Assembly: GCF_001746295.1 (NCBI RefSeq)
Contig: NZ_MJAH01000003.1
Span: 203,922-267,921 of the forward strand
Source of the DNA: Streptomyces sp. LUP47B
GTDB lineage: Bacteria > Actinomycetota > Actinomycetes > Streptomycetales > Streptomycetaceae
DNA: 64,000 nucleotides
Reading direction: 5' to 3'
Below are positions 31,427-40,219 of this stretch, piece after piece. Below the pieces are notes generated by a model. The model was not told the DNA's origin. It made no database searches and was given only the letters and a program-made list of their open reading frames with translations. The position numbers were made by a program, and so were the translations under genes. Each line of letters opens with the position of its first letter. Within the stretch, counting starts at the first letter, position 1.

Positions 31427-32110
31427 ATGACACGGGTGCTGGTGGTGGAGGACGACCCACAGCTCGTACGAGCCCTCGTCATCAATCTCCAGGCACGCCG
31501 GTACGGGGTCGACGTGGCCCCCGACGGCACCACCGCGCTCCGGCTCGCAGCCGCCCGTCAGCCCGACGTGGTGCTGCTCGATCTCGGGCTGCCCGACATG
31601 GACGGGGTCGACGTCATCAAGGGACTGCGGGGCTGGACCAGGGTGCCGATCCTCGTCCTGTCCGCGCGGCAGGCGTCCGAGGAGAAGGTCGCCGCGCTGG
31701 ACGCCGGCGCCGACGACTACGTCACCAAGCCGTTCAGCATGAACGAACTGCTCGCCCGGCTGCGGGCCGCCGTCCGCCGCACCGAGGACCTGCCGCTCGC
31801 GCCGGGGGCGACCCTGGTGGAGACGGCTGATTTCACCATCGACCTGCTCGCCAAGAAGGCCGTACGGGGCGATCGCGACGTACGCCTCACGCCCACCGAG
31901 TGGCACCTGCTGGAGATCCTGGTCACCAGCCCAGGGCGCCTGATCACACAGAAACACCTGCTCCAGGAGGTCTGGGGCGTCTCCCAGAGCAACAAGACCA
32001 ACTACCTGCGCGTCTACATGGCCCAGCTGCGGCGCAAACTGGAGACGGACCCTTCCCACCCCCGCTATCTCATCACCGAGCCAGGCATGGGCTACCGCTT
32101 CGAAGGGTGA
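31427..32110 (+). CDS. kdpE: KdpE-type response regulator
   Basis: A 227-residue OmpR-class regulator. The receiver domain (about 1-115) has the acidic pair EDD, the phospho-acceptor aspartate in DVVLLDLGLPD and the conserved lysine in DYVTKPFS. The winged helix (about 130-225) includes TPTEWHLLEIL and the KdpE-like end, PRYLITEPGMGYRF. It would activate kdp transcription. It follows kdpC by 132 bp, where other actinobacteria usually place the sensor kinase kdpD. No kinase gene or fragment is present in the window, so its phospho-donor is unknown. AGGAAGG precedes the ATG. Confidence 0.92.
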   Translation: MTRVLVVEDDPQLVRALVINLQARRYGVDVAPDGTTALRLAAARQPDVVLLDLGLPDMDGVDVIKGLRGWTRVPILVLSARQASEEKVAALDAGADDYVTKPFSMNELLARLRAAVRRTEDLPLAPGATLVETADFTIDLLAKKAVRGDRDVRLTPTEWHLLEILVTSPGRLITQKHLLQEVWGVSQSNKTNYLRVYMAQLRRKLETDPSHPRYLITEPGMGYRFEG

Positions 32111-32202
32111 ACATGGCCCGCGGCGAGCTCCGGCGGTGCGCCTCGGACAGCATGGCGCGCGTGAGGACTGGCGGGACGAGCTGTCGAAGGCAGTTCGCAT
32201 GG

Positions 32203-33021
32203 TCACTTCGGGTCGCGGTCGAACACCGCCTTCGACCAGCGGTAGCCGAGCGCCGCGAGGCCCAGGCACCAGACGATGGTGATCCACCAGTTGTCGCCGA
32301 TCTCAGTGCCGAGCAGCAGCCCGCGCAGGGTCTCGATGGCGGGAGTGAACGGCTGGTACTCGGCGATCGGCTGGAACCAGCCCGGCATCGCGTCGACCGG
32401 CACGAAGGCGCTGGAGATGAGCGGCAGGAAGACCAGCGGCAGCGCGTTGTTGCTGGCTGCCTCGGCGCTGGGGCTGACCATGCCCATCCCGACCGCGATC
32501 CAGGTGAACGCCAGGGCGAAGAGCGTGAGCAGCCCGAATGCCGCCAGCCACTCCAGGACCGTGGCGTCCGTGGAGCGGAAGCCGATGGCCACGCCGACGG
32601 CGCCGACGAGGACCACGCTGATGAGCGACTGCAGCACGCTGCCGATGACGTGTCCGATGAGCACGGAGCCGCGGTGGATCGCCATCGTGCGGAAGCGGGC
32701 GGTGATGCCCTCGGTCATGTCCATCGAGACGGACACCGCTGTGCCGACCAGAGTGCCGCCGATGGTCATCAGCAGGATCCCCGGGACGAGATACGCGATG
32801 TACTCCGAGCGATCGGCGCCGCCACCGCCGATGCCCGCGCTCATCACGTCACCGAAGACATAGACGAACAGCAGCAGCAGGACGATCGGCGTCAGCAGCA
32901 GGTTCAGGGTCAGGGACGGGTAGCGCCGGGCGTGCAGGAGGTTGCGGCGCAGCATCGTGGTCGAGTCGCGTACGGCGAGCGGGATCCGGGTCGGGCGGGC
33001 GGGAGCCAGGGCGGAGCTCAT
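32203..33021 (-). CDS. DrrB-like ABC-2 exporter permease
   Basis: A 272-residue membrane protein with about six hydrophobic segments, of the ABC-2 type (DrrB) family: LNLLLTPIVLLLLFVYVFG near the N-terminus and YLVPGILLMTIGGT, with the typical AEYQPFTPAIETLRGLLLG near the end. It pairs with the ATPase encoded immediately upstream, with a four-base overlap (33018-33021). Together they should export a lipophilic compound or peptide. It converges on kdpE. Confidence 0.92.
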   Translation of the reverse strand: MSSALAPARPTRIPLAVRDSTTMLRRNLLHARRYPSLTLNLLLTPIVLLLLFVYVFGDVMSAGIGGGGADRSEYIAYLVPGILLMTIGGTLVGTAVSVSMDMTEGITARFRTMAIHRGSVLIGHVIGSVLQSLISVVLVGAVGVAIGFRSTDATVLEWLAAFGLLTLFALAFTWIAVGMGMVSPSAEAASNNALPLVFLPLISSAFVPVDAMPGWFQPIAEYQPFTPAIETLRGLLLGTEIGDNWWITIVWCLGLAALGYRWSKAVFDRDPK

Positions 33022-34019
33022 CGGACAGCCTCACCTTTCTTGTCGGTTCGGTCGTTGCCGCCTGTCAGGGCGAAGAACACGTCGTCGAGGTCGGGGGAGT
33101 GCATGGTCAGCTCGTCGGCCTCGACACCGGCGGAGTCCAGCCAGTCGAGGAGGGAGCGCAACTCGCGCTGGCTGCCGTCGCTGGGGATCTGCAGCGCGAG
33201 TGCCTCGTCGTCCCGGGTGGCCTCGCGCAGTGCGGAGGCGGCGGACTGGTAGGCGTCCGGGTCGGTGAAGCGGAGCCGGATGTGACCGCCGGGGATCAGC
33301 CGCTTCAGCTCGTCGGCGGTGCCCTCGGCGGCGATCCTGCCTTCGTGCAACACCGCGATGCGGTCGGCGAGTTCGTCGGCCTCTTCCAGGTACTGGGTGG
33401 TGAGGAAGACGGTCACGCCGTCGGAGACGAGCTCGCGGATGATCTGCCACATGTTGTGGCGGGATCGCGGGTCGAGGCCGGTGGTGGGCTCGTCCAGGAA
33501 GATGATCCTGGGCTTGCCGACCAGGGTCATGGCGATGTCGAGTCGGCGCTTCATACCGCCGGAGTAGGTGGAGGCGGGCTTCTTCGCGGCCTCGGTGAGG
33601 TCGAACCGTTCCAGCAGTTCGGCGGTGACCCGCCGCCCCTCGTGCTTGGGCAGGTGGTGCAGGTCCGCCATCAGGAGCATGTTCTCCTCGCCGGTGATCA
33701 GTCCGTCGACGGCGGAGAACTGTCCGGTGACACCGACCGCGGCACGCACGCCGTCCGGTGACGTGGCGACATCGTGGCCCGCGACCTGGGCCTGTCCGCC
33801 GTCGGCGGTGACGAGCGTGGAAAGGATCTTCACGGCGGTGGTCTTACCGGCACCGTTCGGCCCGAGCAGCGCGAACACGGACCCGGCCGGGATACGCAGA
33901 TCGATGCCGTCGAGGACGGTCTTGTCGCCGTACGACTTGCGCAGACCGACGGTGGAGACGGCGGCGGGCGACCGCGGATCGTCGCTCCTTCTGGGCGTGG
34001 GCATGACAGATGAAGGCAT
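33018..34019 (-). CDS. DrrA-like ABC exporter ATPase
   Basis: A 333-residue daunorubicin-resistance-type ATPase. Walker A is GPNGAGKTT, the signature is YSGGMKRRLDIA, Walker B is IIFLDEPTTGLD, and the H-loop aspartate/threonine region is TVFLTTQYLEEAD. The C-terminal extension (about 235-333) is typical of DrrA. ATG at 34019 has GGAGG upstream, giving about 25 residues before the domain. It lies downstream of the DUF4097 gene in the same operon. Confidence 0.94.
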   Translation of the reverse strand: MPSSVMPTPRRSDDPRSPAAVSTVGLRKSYGDKTVLDGIDLRIPAGSVFALLGPNGAGKTTAVKILSTLVTADGGQAQVAGHDVATSPDGVRAAVGVTGQFSAVDGLITGEENMLLMADLHHLPKHEGRRVTAELLERFDLTEAAKKPASTYSGGMKRRLDIAMTLVGKPRIIFLDEPTTGLDPRSRHNMWQIIRELVSDGVTVFLTTQYLEEADELADRIAVLHEGRIAAEGTADELKRLIPGGHIRLRFTDPDAYQSAASALREATRDDEALALQIPSDGSQRELRSLLDWLDSAGVEADELTMHSPDLDDVFFALTGGNDRTDKKGEAVR

Positions 34020-34079
34020 GGGGCCCTCCGGTCGAAGGCTGAAGTGGGTGGGGGCCGGAGCTGGTTGAGGATGTAGTGC

Positions 34080-34928
34080 TCAGGCCCTGGCGCGGCGGAC
34101 GTCGATGTTGCCGTACTTGGTACGGGCGCGGACCTTGACCGTGTCCTCGGTCCGCTCCGGGCTCTCGGACGCGGTGAGCGTGTTGCGCACCTGGCCGGAG
34201 CCCGAGCTGACGTCGAGCCAGGCGGCCGTGCCCACGCGGACGCCGATGTCGATGGCGCCGTAATTGGTCTCCAACTGGACGGTTCCGCGGGCAACTTCGC
34301 CCACCCGCAGGGTGCCGTGGGCGGTGGTGGCGGTGACCGAGTCCTCGGCCCGCCGGATCTCGATGTCGCCGTTGGCGCCGCTCACCCGCAGCTCGCCGGT
34401 CGCGGCGTCGACCGTAGTGGTGCCGTGGGAGTTCTTCAGGACGGCGGGGCCGTCGAGGATGCCTACGCGCAGGCTGCCGGAGCTGGTGGTGATCTCGGCC
34501 CGGCCCTCGACCCGGTCCACGGTGATCGAGCCGTGCGACGCGGTCAGCTGGAGCGGACCCGTCGTGTCGAGGCGGACATCGCCGGAGGAGGTCTTCACGT
34601 TGACCTCACCGAGGCGGCCCTCGCCCAGCACCTGGGCCCAGGCACCCGTCATCTCGATGCGGGAGTCCGTGGGCAGTTCGACCGTCACGTCGACCGTGCC
34701 GGTGCGGCCGAGCCCGAGCAGATTGCCCTTGGGTGTCCTGACGGTCAGTGCGCCGCCCGTGTACGTGACGTCGGTCTGCTCGGCCGCCCGTACGTCCACG
34801 TCCTTCTTCGGGTCGCGGGGCCGCACATCGACGACCGTGTCGAGGCGGTCGCCCGCGGTGAACTGGATGGAACCGGCCTCCACGCGCGCCGTGACCGAGA
34901 TCGCTTCAGGAGTGTCGAAAGAAGGCAT
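34080..34928 (-). CDS. DUF4097 beta-repeat protein
   Basis: A 282-residue protein made almost entirely of short beta-strand repeats of the form SGSLRVG, SHGSITVDRV, ANGDIEIRRA and NYGAIDIGV, typical of DUF4097/bactofilin-like beta-solenoid proteins. There is no signal peptide or membrane helix, so it is probably cytosolic. Related proteins take part in envelope stress systems in Firmicutes, but the actinobacterial role is unknown. ATG at 34928. It sits between the HicB-like gene and the exporter genes. Confidence 0.85.
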   Translation of the reverse strand: MPSFDTPEAISVTARVEAGSIQFTAGDRLDTVVDVRPRDPKKDVDVRAAEQTDVTYTGGALTVRTPKGNLLGLGRTGTVDVTVELPTDSRIEMTGAWAQVLGEGRLGEVNVKTSSGDVRLDTTGPLQLTASHGSITVDRVEGRAEITTSSGSLRVGILDGPAVLKNSHGTTTVDAATGELRVSGANGDIEIRRAEDSVTATTAHGTLRVGEVARGTVQLETNYGAIDIGVRVGTAAWLDVSSGSGQVRNTLTASESPERTEDTVKVRARTKYGNIDVRRARA

Positions 34929-35010
34929 GGCTGTCCCGTCCTCTTGAGTCTTTGGATCGTCCCCGCTGGTGGGACGCGGTGTGGGTGAAGTGGTGTGGAG
35001 GGGGGTGCGA

Positions 35011-35529
35011 CTAGCGCACCCAGCCCGTGAAACTCTGCCCGACGGTCTGGGCCTTCTCCGTCGTACGCGGCCGGGTCCCGCCGTCGACCGCGGCCGACAC
35101 GGCGCGCACCAGCCAGGCGTTGACCGACAGGCCCTCGCGGGTCGCGGCCTCCTCGGCGCGAGTCTTGAGGTGGGCCGGCAGACGCAGGTTGACGCGGGCG
35201 GTGCCCCCGTCGTCGCCGTCGGCCGGGACCGGGGCCCTGAACGGCTCGGCGGGCGCGACCGGCTCGGCGGGGGCGCCGCCATAGGTGGGCGGCGGTGTCA
35301 CCACGAAGTCTGGGTCGAGCCCGCGCAGCCGTACGTCGACCGAGCCGGGGGCGAGTTCACGGGTGATCTCGTCCATCGCGGCGGAGAGCATGTTGAGCAT
35401 GGTCAGACGGGTGGCCGACTCCAGGGGAGCGGTGAGCCTCTCGGCCAGCTCGCGGGCTTCTTCGCCGCCGGCTTCGGCGGCCACCGCGAGTTCACGGCGG
35501 AGGGAGTCGACATACGGGGTGAGGTCCAT
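35011..35529 (-). CDS. HicB/RHH-type DNA-binding protein
   Basis: A 172-residue protein. Residues 1-60 are helical, residues 60-105 are a Pro/Ala-rich linker, and residues about 110-150 form a ribbon-helix-helix/HicB-like domain (ARVNLRLPAHLKTRAEEAATREGLSVNAWLVRAV). No toxin partner is next to it, so it is probably the operon's transcriptional regulator, not an antitoxin. ATG at 35529. It leads the operon with DUF4097 and the DrrAB exporter and faces a repeat-rich promoter region. Confidence 0.85.
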   Translation of the reverse strand: MDLTPYVDSLRRELAVAAEAGGEEARELAERLTAPLESATRLTMLNMLSAAMDEITRELAPGSVDVRLRGLDPDFVVTPPPTYGGAPAEPVAPAEPFRAPVPADGDDGGTARVNLRLPAHLKTRAEEAATREGLSVNAWLVRAVSAAVDGGTRPRTTEKAQTVGQSFTGWVR

Positions 35530-35539
35530 GACGCCATGA

Positions 35540-35727
35540 TGGCACCAATGCAGTGCCACATGCAACCCCGAGTGGTGCCTCCATGTGGTGGGACCGTGTT
35601 CTCTGGTGCGCGAAATGGCGTCAGTGACCTCTTCCGGTGCCATCTGGAGCCTTTCGGTGCGCTGCGGCGTCCCTACTGGGGCGCCAATTTGGGCTCGTAG
35701 TGGCGCCACGTGTGTGCCATAGTGGCA
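35540..35727. promoter_or_regulatory. cluster of TGGCAC/GTGCCA repeats
   Basis: In the divergent region between the HicB-like and GtrA-like genes I see TGGCAC (35540-35545) facing GTGCCA (35553-35558), GGTGCCAT near 35636, TGGCGCCA (35701-35708) and TGCCA-TAG-TGGCA (35715-35727). Repeated half-sites of this kind suit an RHH protein that binds cooperatively, so autoregulation is likely. Confidence 0.5.
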
Positions 35728-35804
35728 TCACTAACCGCGCACTCCCGGTCTCGCAGGCGAGGGGCGCGCGTTTTCGCTGAGTGAGCCATCGAAGGGGTCG
35801 GACC

Positions 35805-36326
35805 ATGGAGTCAGCGCACAGCCAGGAGCAGACGGCGCCCGCTGCCTTCGCCGCCTTCGCCCGCTTCGTGCTCTTCGGCGGTGGGGTAGGGGTCGCCTCA
35901 AGCCTCGCCGTGGCGGCCCTGGCCTCCTGGATTCCATGGGCTGTGGCCAACGCCCTGATCACCGTGGTCTCCACGCTCCTCGCCACCGAGTTGCACGGCC
36001 GGTTCACCTTCGGGGGCGGGCGCGCGACCTGGCGCCAGCATGCGCAGTCGGCCGGGTCCGCAGCGATCGCCTACGCGGTCACCTGTGCGGCAATGCTGCT
36101 CCTGCAGCAGCTGGTGGCGGCGCCGGGTGCGGTCCTCGAGCAGGTCGTCTACCTCTCGGCCTCAGCATTCGCCGGTGTCGCGCGATTCACGTTGCTGCGT
36201 CTCGTCGTCTTCGCGAGGAGCCGCTCGCAGGCCGCGCCCACCGGTGGCACCGCCCTTGGCGTGCAGGCGACCGTGGCCCGCACCGCGGCCCCGGCCGGCC
36301 CCGCAGTCCTCTGCCACGCCGCCTGA
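35805..36326 (+). CDS. GtrA-like membrane protein
   Basis: A 173-residue protein with four hydrophobic segments within residues 13-145, opening with FARFVLFGGGVGVASSLAV and containing LLATELHGRFTFG and FTLLRLVVFAR, the GtrA pattern. GtrA proteins are thought to flip lipid-linked sugars. The C-terminal 30 residues are low complexity. ATG at 35805. It is divergent from the HicB-like operon and stands alone; a strong hairpin lies downstream. Confidence 0.75.
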   Translation: MESAHSQEQTAPAAFAAFARFVLFGGGVGVASSLAVAALASWIPWAVANALITVVSTLLATELHGRFTFGGGRATWRQHAQSAGSAAIAYAVTCAAMLLLQQLVAAPGAVLEQVVYLSASAFAGVARFTLLRLVVFARSRSQAAPTGGTALGVQATVARTAAPAGPAVLCHAA

Positions 36327-36419
36327 GCCTTCCGCCGCGCGGGAGGCCACCGGACCGAACCAGACCGGACACCCACCTGCCCGGACCGCACTGACCACCT
36401 CAGCGGGACGGCAGTGCAC

Positions 36420-36459
36420 ATCCGGACGCCGAGGTCGACCTCGACCTCGGCGTCCGGAT
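36420..36459. terminator. long perfect bidirectional hairpin
   Basis: A 19-bp perfect inverted repeat (36420-36438 with 36441-36459) with a 2-base centre, starting ATCCGGACGCC. It lies between the GtrA-like gene and the converging hydroxyacyl-CoA dehydrogenase gene, whose stop is six bases away. Confidence 0.75.
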
Positions 36460-36464
36460 CTTGT

Positions 36465-37325
36465 TCAGCTGTCGTAGGTGTGAAAACCGCGGCCGCTCTT
36501 GCGGCCGAGGTGACCCGCGGCGACCATCCGGCGCAGGAGAGCGGGCGGTGCGTACAGCGGCTCCTTGTACTCCTCGTACATCGACTCGGCCACGGCCTGG
36601 GCGGTGTCGAGGCCGATGAGGTCGAGCAGGCGCAACGGCCCCATGGGGTGCGCGCACCCGAGTTCCATGCCCCGGTCGATGTCGTCCGGCCGCGCGGAGC
36701 CCGACTCCACCATCCGTACCGCGCTGAGCAGGTAGGGCACGAGGAGGGCGTTGACGACGAAGCCGGAACGGTCGGGCGCCTGGATGGCCTGTTTGCCCAG
36801 CTGCTCGGCGAAGCCGCGGGTCCGCCGCACCGTGTCCGCGCCGGTGACGAGGGAGGGAATGACCTCGACCAGCTGCTGCACGGGGACGGGGTTGAAGAAG
36901 TGCAGACCGATGACCCGCTCGGGCCGCTCGGTGACGACGGCGAGATCGACGACGGGGATCGAGGAGGTGTTGGTGGCCAGGACCGCCGTAGGGTCTTCGA
37001 TCGCCTTGTCCAGGTCGCGCAGGACACCGGTCTTGATGTCGCGGTTCTCGGCGACGGCCTCGACGACGAACTGGCGGTCGGCCATGTCACCGAGGTCACG
37101 GGTGAAGGAGAGCCGGCCGAGGGTCTGGTCTCGTTGTTCCTCGCTGAGCTTGCCACGCCGCAGGCCCCGGTCGAGGGAGGCGGTGAGCCGGCGGCGGCCT
37201 GCCTCGACCGCGTCATGCGTGGCCTCGGCGACACGGACGTCGATGCCGCTACGGGCGGCGACTTCGGCGATGCCGGAGCCCATGAGGCCGCATCCGACGA
37301 CGCCGAGACGGGTGACGGGATCCAT
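36465..37325 (-). CDS. 3-hydroxyacyl/3-hydroxybutyryl-CoA dehydrogenase
   Basis: A 286-residue NAD-dependent dehydrogenase that oxidises 3-hydroxyacyl-CoA to the 3-oxo form. The Rossmann motif GCGLMGSGIAEVAA is at the N-terminus, the catalytic His is in GLHFFNPVP, and the C-terminal domain has DRSGFVVNALLVPYL and ESGSARPDDIDRGMELG-type segments, ending GRKSGRGFHTY. It is the last gene of a five-gene minus-strand operon starting at 41758. Its product would feed the thiolase encoded two genes upstream. Confidence 0.94.
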   Translation of the reverse strand: MDPVTRLGVVGCGLMGSGIAEVAARSGIDVRVAEATHDAVEAGRRRLTASLDRGLRRGKLSEEQRDQTLGRLSFTRDLGDMADRQFVVEAVAENRDIKTGVLRDLDKAIEDPTAVLATNTSSIPVVDLAVVTERPERVIGLHFFNPVPVQQLVEVIPSLVTGADTVRRTRGFAEQLGKQAIQAPDRSGFVVNALLVPYLLSAVRMVESGSARPDDIDRGMELGCAHPMGPLRLLDLIGLDTAQAVAESMYEEYKEPLYAPPALLRRMVAAGHLGRKSGRGFHTYDS

Positions 37326-37378
37326 CCGGGGTCCGTCCTTTCTGGTGAGCGGGTCTGGTGAGCGGGAAGTGATCGGCG

Positions 37379-38347
37379 TCAGAGATCGAGGACGAGACGA
37401 GGCCCGCACGAGCGGGAGACGCAGATGAGCATGGTGTCGCCGGCGGCTCGTTCGTCCTCGGTCAACAGCGAGTCGCGGTGGTCGGGTGTGCCGTCCAGTA
37501 CGTCGGTCTCGCAGGTGCCGCACGTGCCTTCCCGGCAGGAGAAGTCGACCGTGACGCCGGCCCCCTCCACGGTTTCGAGCACCGAACGGTCCGGCGGCAC
37601 GGTGAGGGTGAGGCCGGAACGGGCGAGCTCCAGCTCGAAGGCCGTGGCCGCGCCGGTCCCGGTCGTCGCGACCGGGGTGAACCGTTCGACGCCCAGCGTG
37701 CCGGGCGGCCAGTCCGCGCACTGCTCCTGCACCGCCCGCAGCAGGGGCTCGGGACCGCAGGCGTGCACCAGGGTGCCCTCCTTGGGCACGTCGAGGTGGG
37801 CGGCGAGGTCCAGGAGGCCGTACTCGTCCTGCGGGCGGACGAGTACCCGGTCGCCGTGCGGGACGAGGCGGTCCAGGAATGCCATGGAGGTCCGGGTGCG
37901 GCCGCCGTACAGCAGACGCCAGTCGGCCCCGGCGGCCTCGGCGGCCTCGACCATGGGAAGGATGGGCGTGATGCCGACGCCGCCTGCGACGAACAGCTGG
38001 CGGGTGGCCGGCCGCAGCGGGAAGTTGTTCCGCGGTCCGCGGACCCGCACGGTGGAGCCTTCACGCAGGTGGTCGTGGACGTACGCGGAACCGCCGCGGC
38101 CCTCCGGTTCGCGGAGCACGGCGATCTGCCAGGCCTCGCGTTCGGCCGGGTGTCCGCACAGGGAGTACTGACGGACCAGGCCGTCGGCGTCACCGTCCAG
38201 GAGCACGTCGATGTGGGCGCCGGGCGCCCAGACGGGGAGCATGCCGCCGTCGGGGCGGCGCAGGGTCAGGGAGACGACGCCGTCGGCGGCGAGGGCGCGG
38301 GCGGCCACCGTGAGGGTGGTCGGGACCGAGGGCAGTTGGTCGTTCAT
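37379..38347 (-). CDS. PDR/VanB-family oxidoreductase (reductase component)
   Basis: A 322-residue iron-sulfur flavoprotein. The N-terminal flavin domain has RQYSLCG, the NAD-binding domain has FVAGGVGITPILPM, and the C-terminal plant-type ferredoxin domain has CREGTCGTCETDVLDG with the fourth Cys in ICVSRSCG. This layout is that of phthalate/vanillate oxygenase reductases, which pass electrons from NAD(P)H to a Rieske oxygenase. It is the likely electron donor of one of the two Rieske enzymes encoded to the right, although it is carried in the CoA-enzyme operon. Confidence 0.93.
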   Translation of the reverse strand: MNDQLPSVPTTLTVAARALAADGVVSLTLRRPDGGMLPVWAPGAHIDVLLDGDADGLVRQYSLCGHPAEREAWQIAVLREPEGRGGSAYVHDHLREGSTVRVRGPRNNFPLRPATRQLFVAGGVGITPILPMVEAAEAAGADWRLLYGGRTRTSMAFLDRLVPHGDRVLVRPQDEYGLLDLAAHLDVPKEGTLVHACGPEPLLRAVQEQCADWPPGTLGVERFTPVATTGTGAATAFELELARSGLTLTVPPDRSVLETVEGAGVTVDFSCREGTCGTCETDVLDGTPDHRDSLLTEDERAAGDTMLICVSRSCGPRLVLDL

Positions 38348-38366
38348 GCTGGTTCGGCTCCCGGTC

Positions 38367-39557
38367 TCAGGCCTGCGTCGGTACATGCAGCAACAGCGCG
38401 TCACCCTGACCGCCGCCCCCGCACAGGGCCGCCGCTCCGACGCCGCCTCCGCGCCGGCGCAGTTCCGTCGCCAGGGTCAGCACCAGCCGGGCTCCGGTCA
38501 TGCCGACCGGGTGACCGAGCGCGATGGCTCCGCCGTTGACGTTCACCTTGTCCAGTGGGATGTCCAGTTCGCGTACGGAAGCCAGGGCCACTCCGGCGAA
38601 CGCCTCGTTGATCTCGAACAGATCCAGGTCGGCGGCCTTCAGCCGGCCGTCCCGCTCCAGGGCGTCGCGGACGGCGCCGGCCGGCTGGACGAGCAGTGAG
38701 GGGTCGGGGCCGGCGACCGTGCCGTAGGCGCCGATCTCGGCGAGCGGCGTCAGGCCCTCCCGCCGGGCGCGCTCCGCGCTCATCACGACGACGGCCGCGG
38801 CGCCGTCGGAGAGCTGCGAGGAGTTGCCGGCGGTGATGGTGCCCGTGCCGGAGAAGGCCGGCCGCAGGCGGCCCAGGGTCTCGGCGGTGCTTCCCGGCCG
38901 TACGCCCTCGTCGGTGTCCACCACCGTCTCGCCTCGGTGTCCGGCCACCGTGACGGGGGCGATCTCCTCGGACCACGCGCCCGACTGCTGGGCGTGGGCG
39001 GCCCGTTGATGGGAGAGCGCGCTGTACTCGTCCTGTTCCTGCCGGGTCAGGGCGAACGGCTGCTGGTAGCGCTCGGTGGCCGCGCCCATGGAGACGCCGT
39101 CGAAGGCGCATACGAGGGCGTCCCGGTCGAGGGCGTCCTCGACCGCGTTCGAGCCGTACTTCCAGCCGGCGCGTGATCCGCGCAGCAGGTGCGGGGCGCC
39201 GGACATGGACTCCATGCCGCCCGCGACGACCACCTCGTGACGGCCGGAGGCGATCATGAGGTCGGCCAGGGCGATGGCGTGCAGGCCGGACGGACAGAGC
39301 TTGTTGACGGTGCTCGCCGGTACGGAGAAGGGGATGCCGGCGAGGACCGCGGCCTGCCGGGCCGGGTTGGGGCCGGCGCCGGCCTGCACCACATGCCCCA
39401 TGACGACGGCCTGCACGGCCCGCGGGTCCAGAGGGACGGCGGCCAGAGCCGCGCGGATGGCGTGGGCGCCGAGATCGACCGCGGACAGCGGGCTGAGGGC
39501 GCCCAGCAGTTTGCCGATGGGCGTCCTTGCTCCGGCGACGATGACGGATCCGGGCAT
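38367..39557 (-). CDS. thiolase (acetyl-CoA acyltransferase)
   Basis: A 396-residue degradative-type thiolase with the acylation Cys in NKLCPSGLHA, the His of ALGHPVGMTGAR and the second Cys in LCGGGGQGDA all present, so it is probably active. It cleaves 3-oxoacyl-CoA with CoA. The spacing to its neighbours is 19 bp downstream to the reductase gene and 28 bp upstream to the phosphatase gene. It is encoded in the same operon as the hydroxyacyl-CoA dehydrogenase. Confidence 0.94.
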   Translation of the reverse strand: MPGSVIVAGARTPIGKLLGALSPLSAVDLGAHAIRAALAAVPLDPRAVQAVVMGHVVQAGAGPNPARQAAVLAGIPFSVPASTVNKLCPSGLHAIALADLMIASGRHEVVVAGGMESMSGAPHLLRGSRAGWKYGSNAVEDALDRDALVCAFDGVSMGAATERYQQPFALTRQEQDEYSALSHQRAAHAQQSGAWSEEIAPVTVAGHRGETVVDTDEGVRPGSTAETLGRLRPAFSGTGTITAGNSSQLSDGAAAVVVMSAERARREGLTPLAEIGAYGTVAGPDPSLLVQPAGAVRDALERDGRLKAADLDLFEINEAFAGVALASVRELDIPLDKVNVNGGAIALGHPVGMTGARLVLTLATELRRRGGGVGAAALCGGGGQGDALLLHVPTQA

Positions 39558-39585
39558 GGCCGGGACCTCCTGGGGTGTGGGACGG

Positions 39586-40191
39586 TCAGACGACGGGGTC
39601 GACGGCGCGTTCGGCGATCATGTGGGCGGTCTCGTTCACCGAGTGCAGAACGACTCGTCCGCCGGGCATGCGCCGCACCCGGCTGACCGAGGTGTAGCCG
39701 GGGTGGAACCAGAACATCGTCGGCAGACCGAGCACTGTCGCGAGATAGGTGTTGGTGATGCCGCCGTGGCACACGGCGGCGACCCGTCCGCCGGGATGGG
39801 CGTCGAGGATGGTGTCCATGGCGCGCACGGCCCGCCCGCGGAAGGCGTCCCAGTCCAGGTCGGGCACGAAGTCCTCGAAGCGTCCCTCGGCGAGCGCCGC
39901 CGCCCGGGGGTCACCCGTGCCGATCTGCTCCGGTGGGGTGTAGGGCTGGGACACGTCCGTGTCCCACTCGCGCAGGTCGTCGAGGACGGTGGCCGTCAGG
40001 CCGGTGAGCCGTTCCAGGGGCGCCATGGTCTCGCGGGCCCGCTGGAACGGGCTGACGTAGAGGGCGTCGAGTTTTTCGTGTGCCAGCCAGTCGGCGAGGC
40101 GTTCGGCCTGGGCGGTGCCCTCCGGCGACAGACCCGGGTCGAACACGCCCGCCACGGGGAGGCCGTGCCGGACGAGAAGGAGTTCGGTCAT
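39586..40191 (-). CDS. histidine phosphatase family protein
   Basis: A 201-residue protein with the phosphohistidine motif LLVRHGLP and a second His in AAVCHGGITN, plus SPFQRARETM, as in phosphoglycerate-mutase-like phosphatases. It could remove a phosphate from a pathway intermediate. That is interesting because a phosphotransferase-like protein is encoded further right (53564-55300), but the link is a guess. It is the second gene of the ligase operon. Confidence 0.87.
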   Translation of the reverse strand: MTELLLVRHGLPVAGVFDPGLSPEGTAQAERLADWLAHEKLDALYVSPFQRARETMAPLERLTGLTATVLDDLREWDTDVSQPYTPPEQIGTGDPRAAALAEGRFEDFVPDLDWDAFRGRAVRAMDTILDAHPGGRVAAVCHGGITNTYLATVLGLPTMFWFHPGYTSVSRVRRMPGGRVVLHSVNETAHMIAERAVDPVV

Positions 40192-40219
40192 GGATGATCC
40201 TTAGGTATGTGGGAGCGGC

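Noticed and set aside
28430-32287. Very long minus-strand open frame (1285 codons) across kdpB, kdpC and kdpE
   Set aside because: It is antisense to three clear genes, has low-complexity translation, and follows from the GC bias in third codon positions.
35011-35529. Toxin-antitoxin reading of the HicB-like gene
   Set aside because: No HicA or other toxin gene is adjacent; the neighbours are DUF4097 and an exporter, so an autoregulator is more likely.
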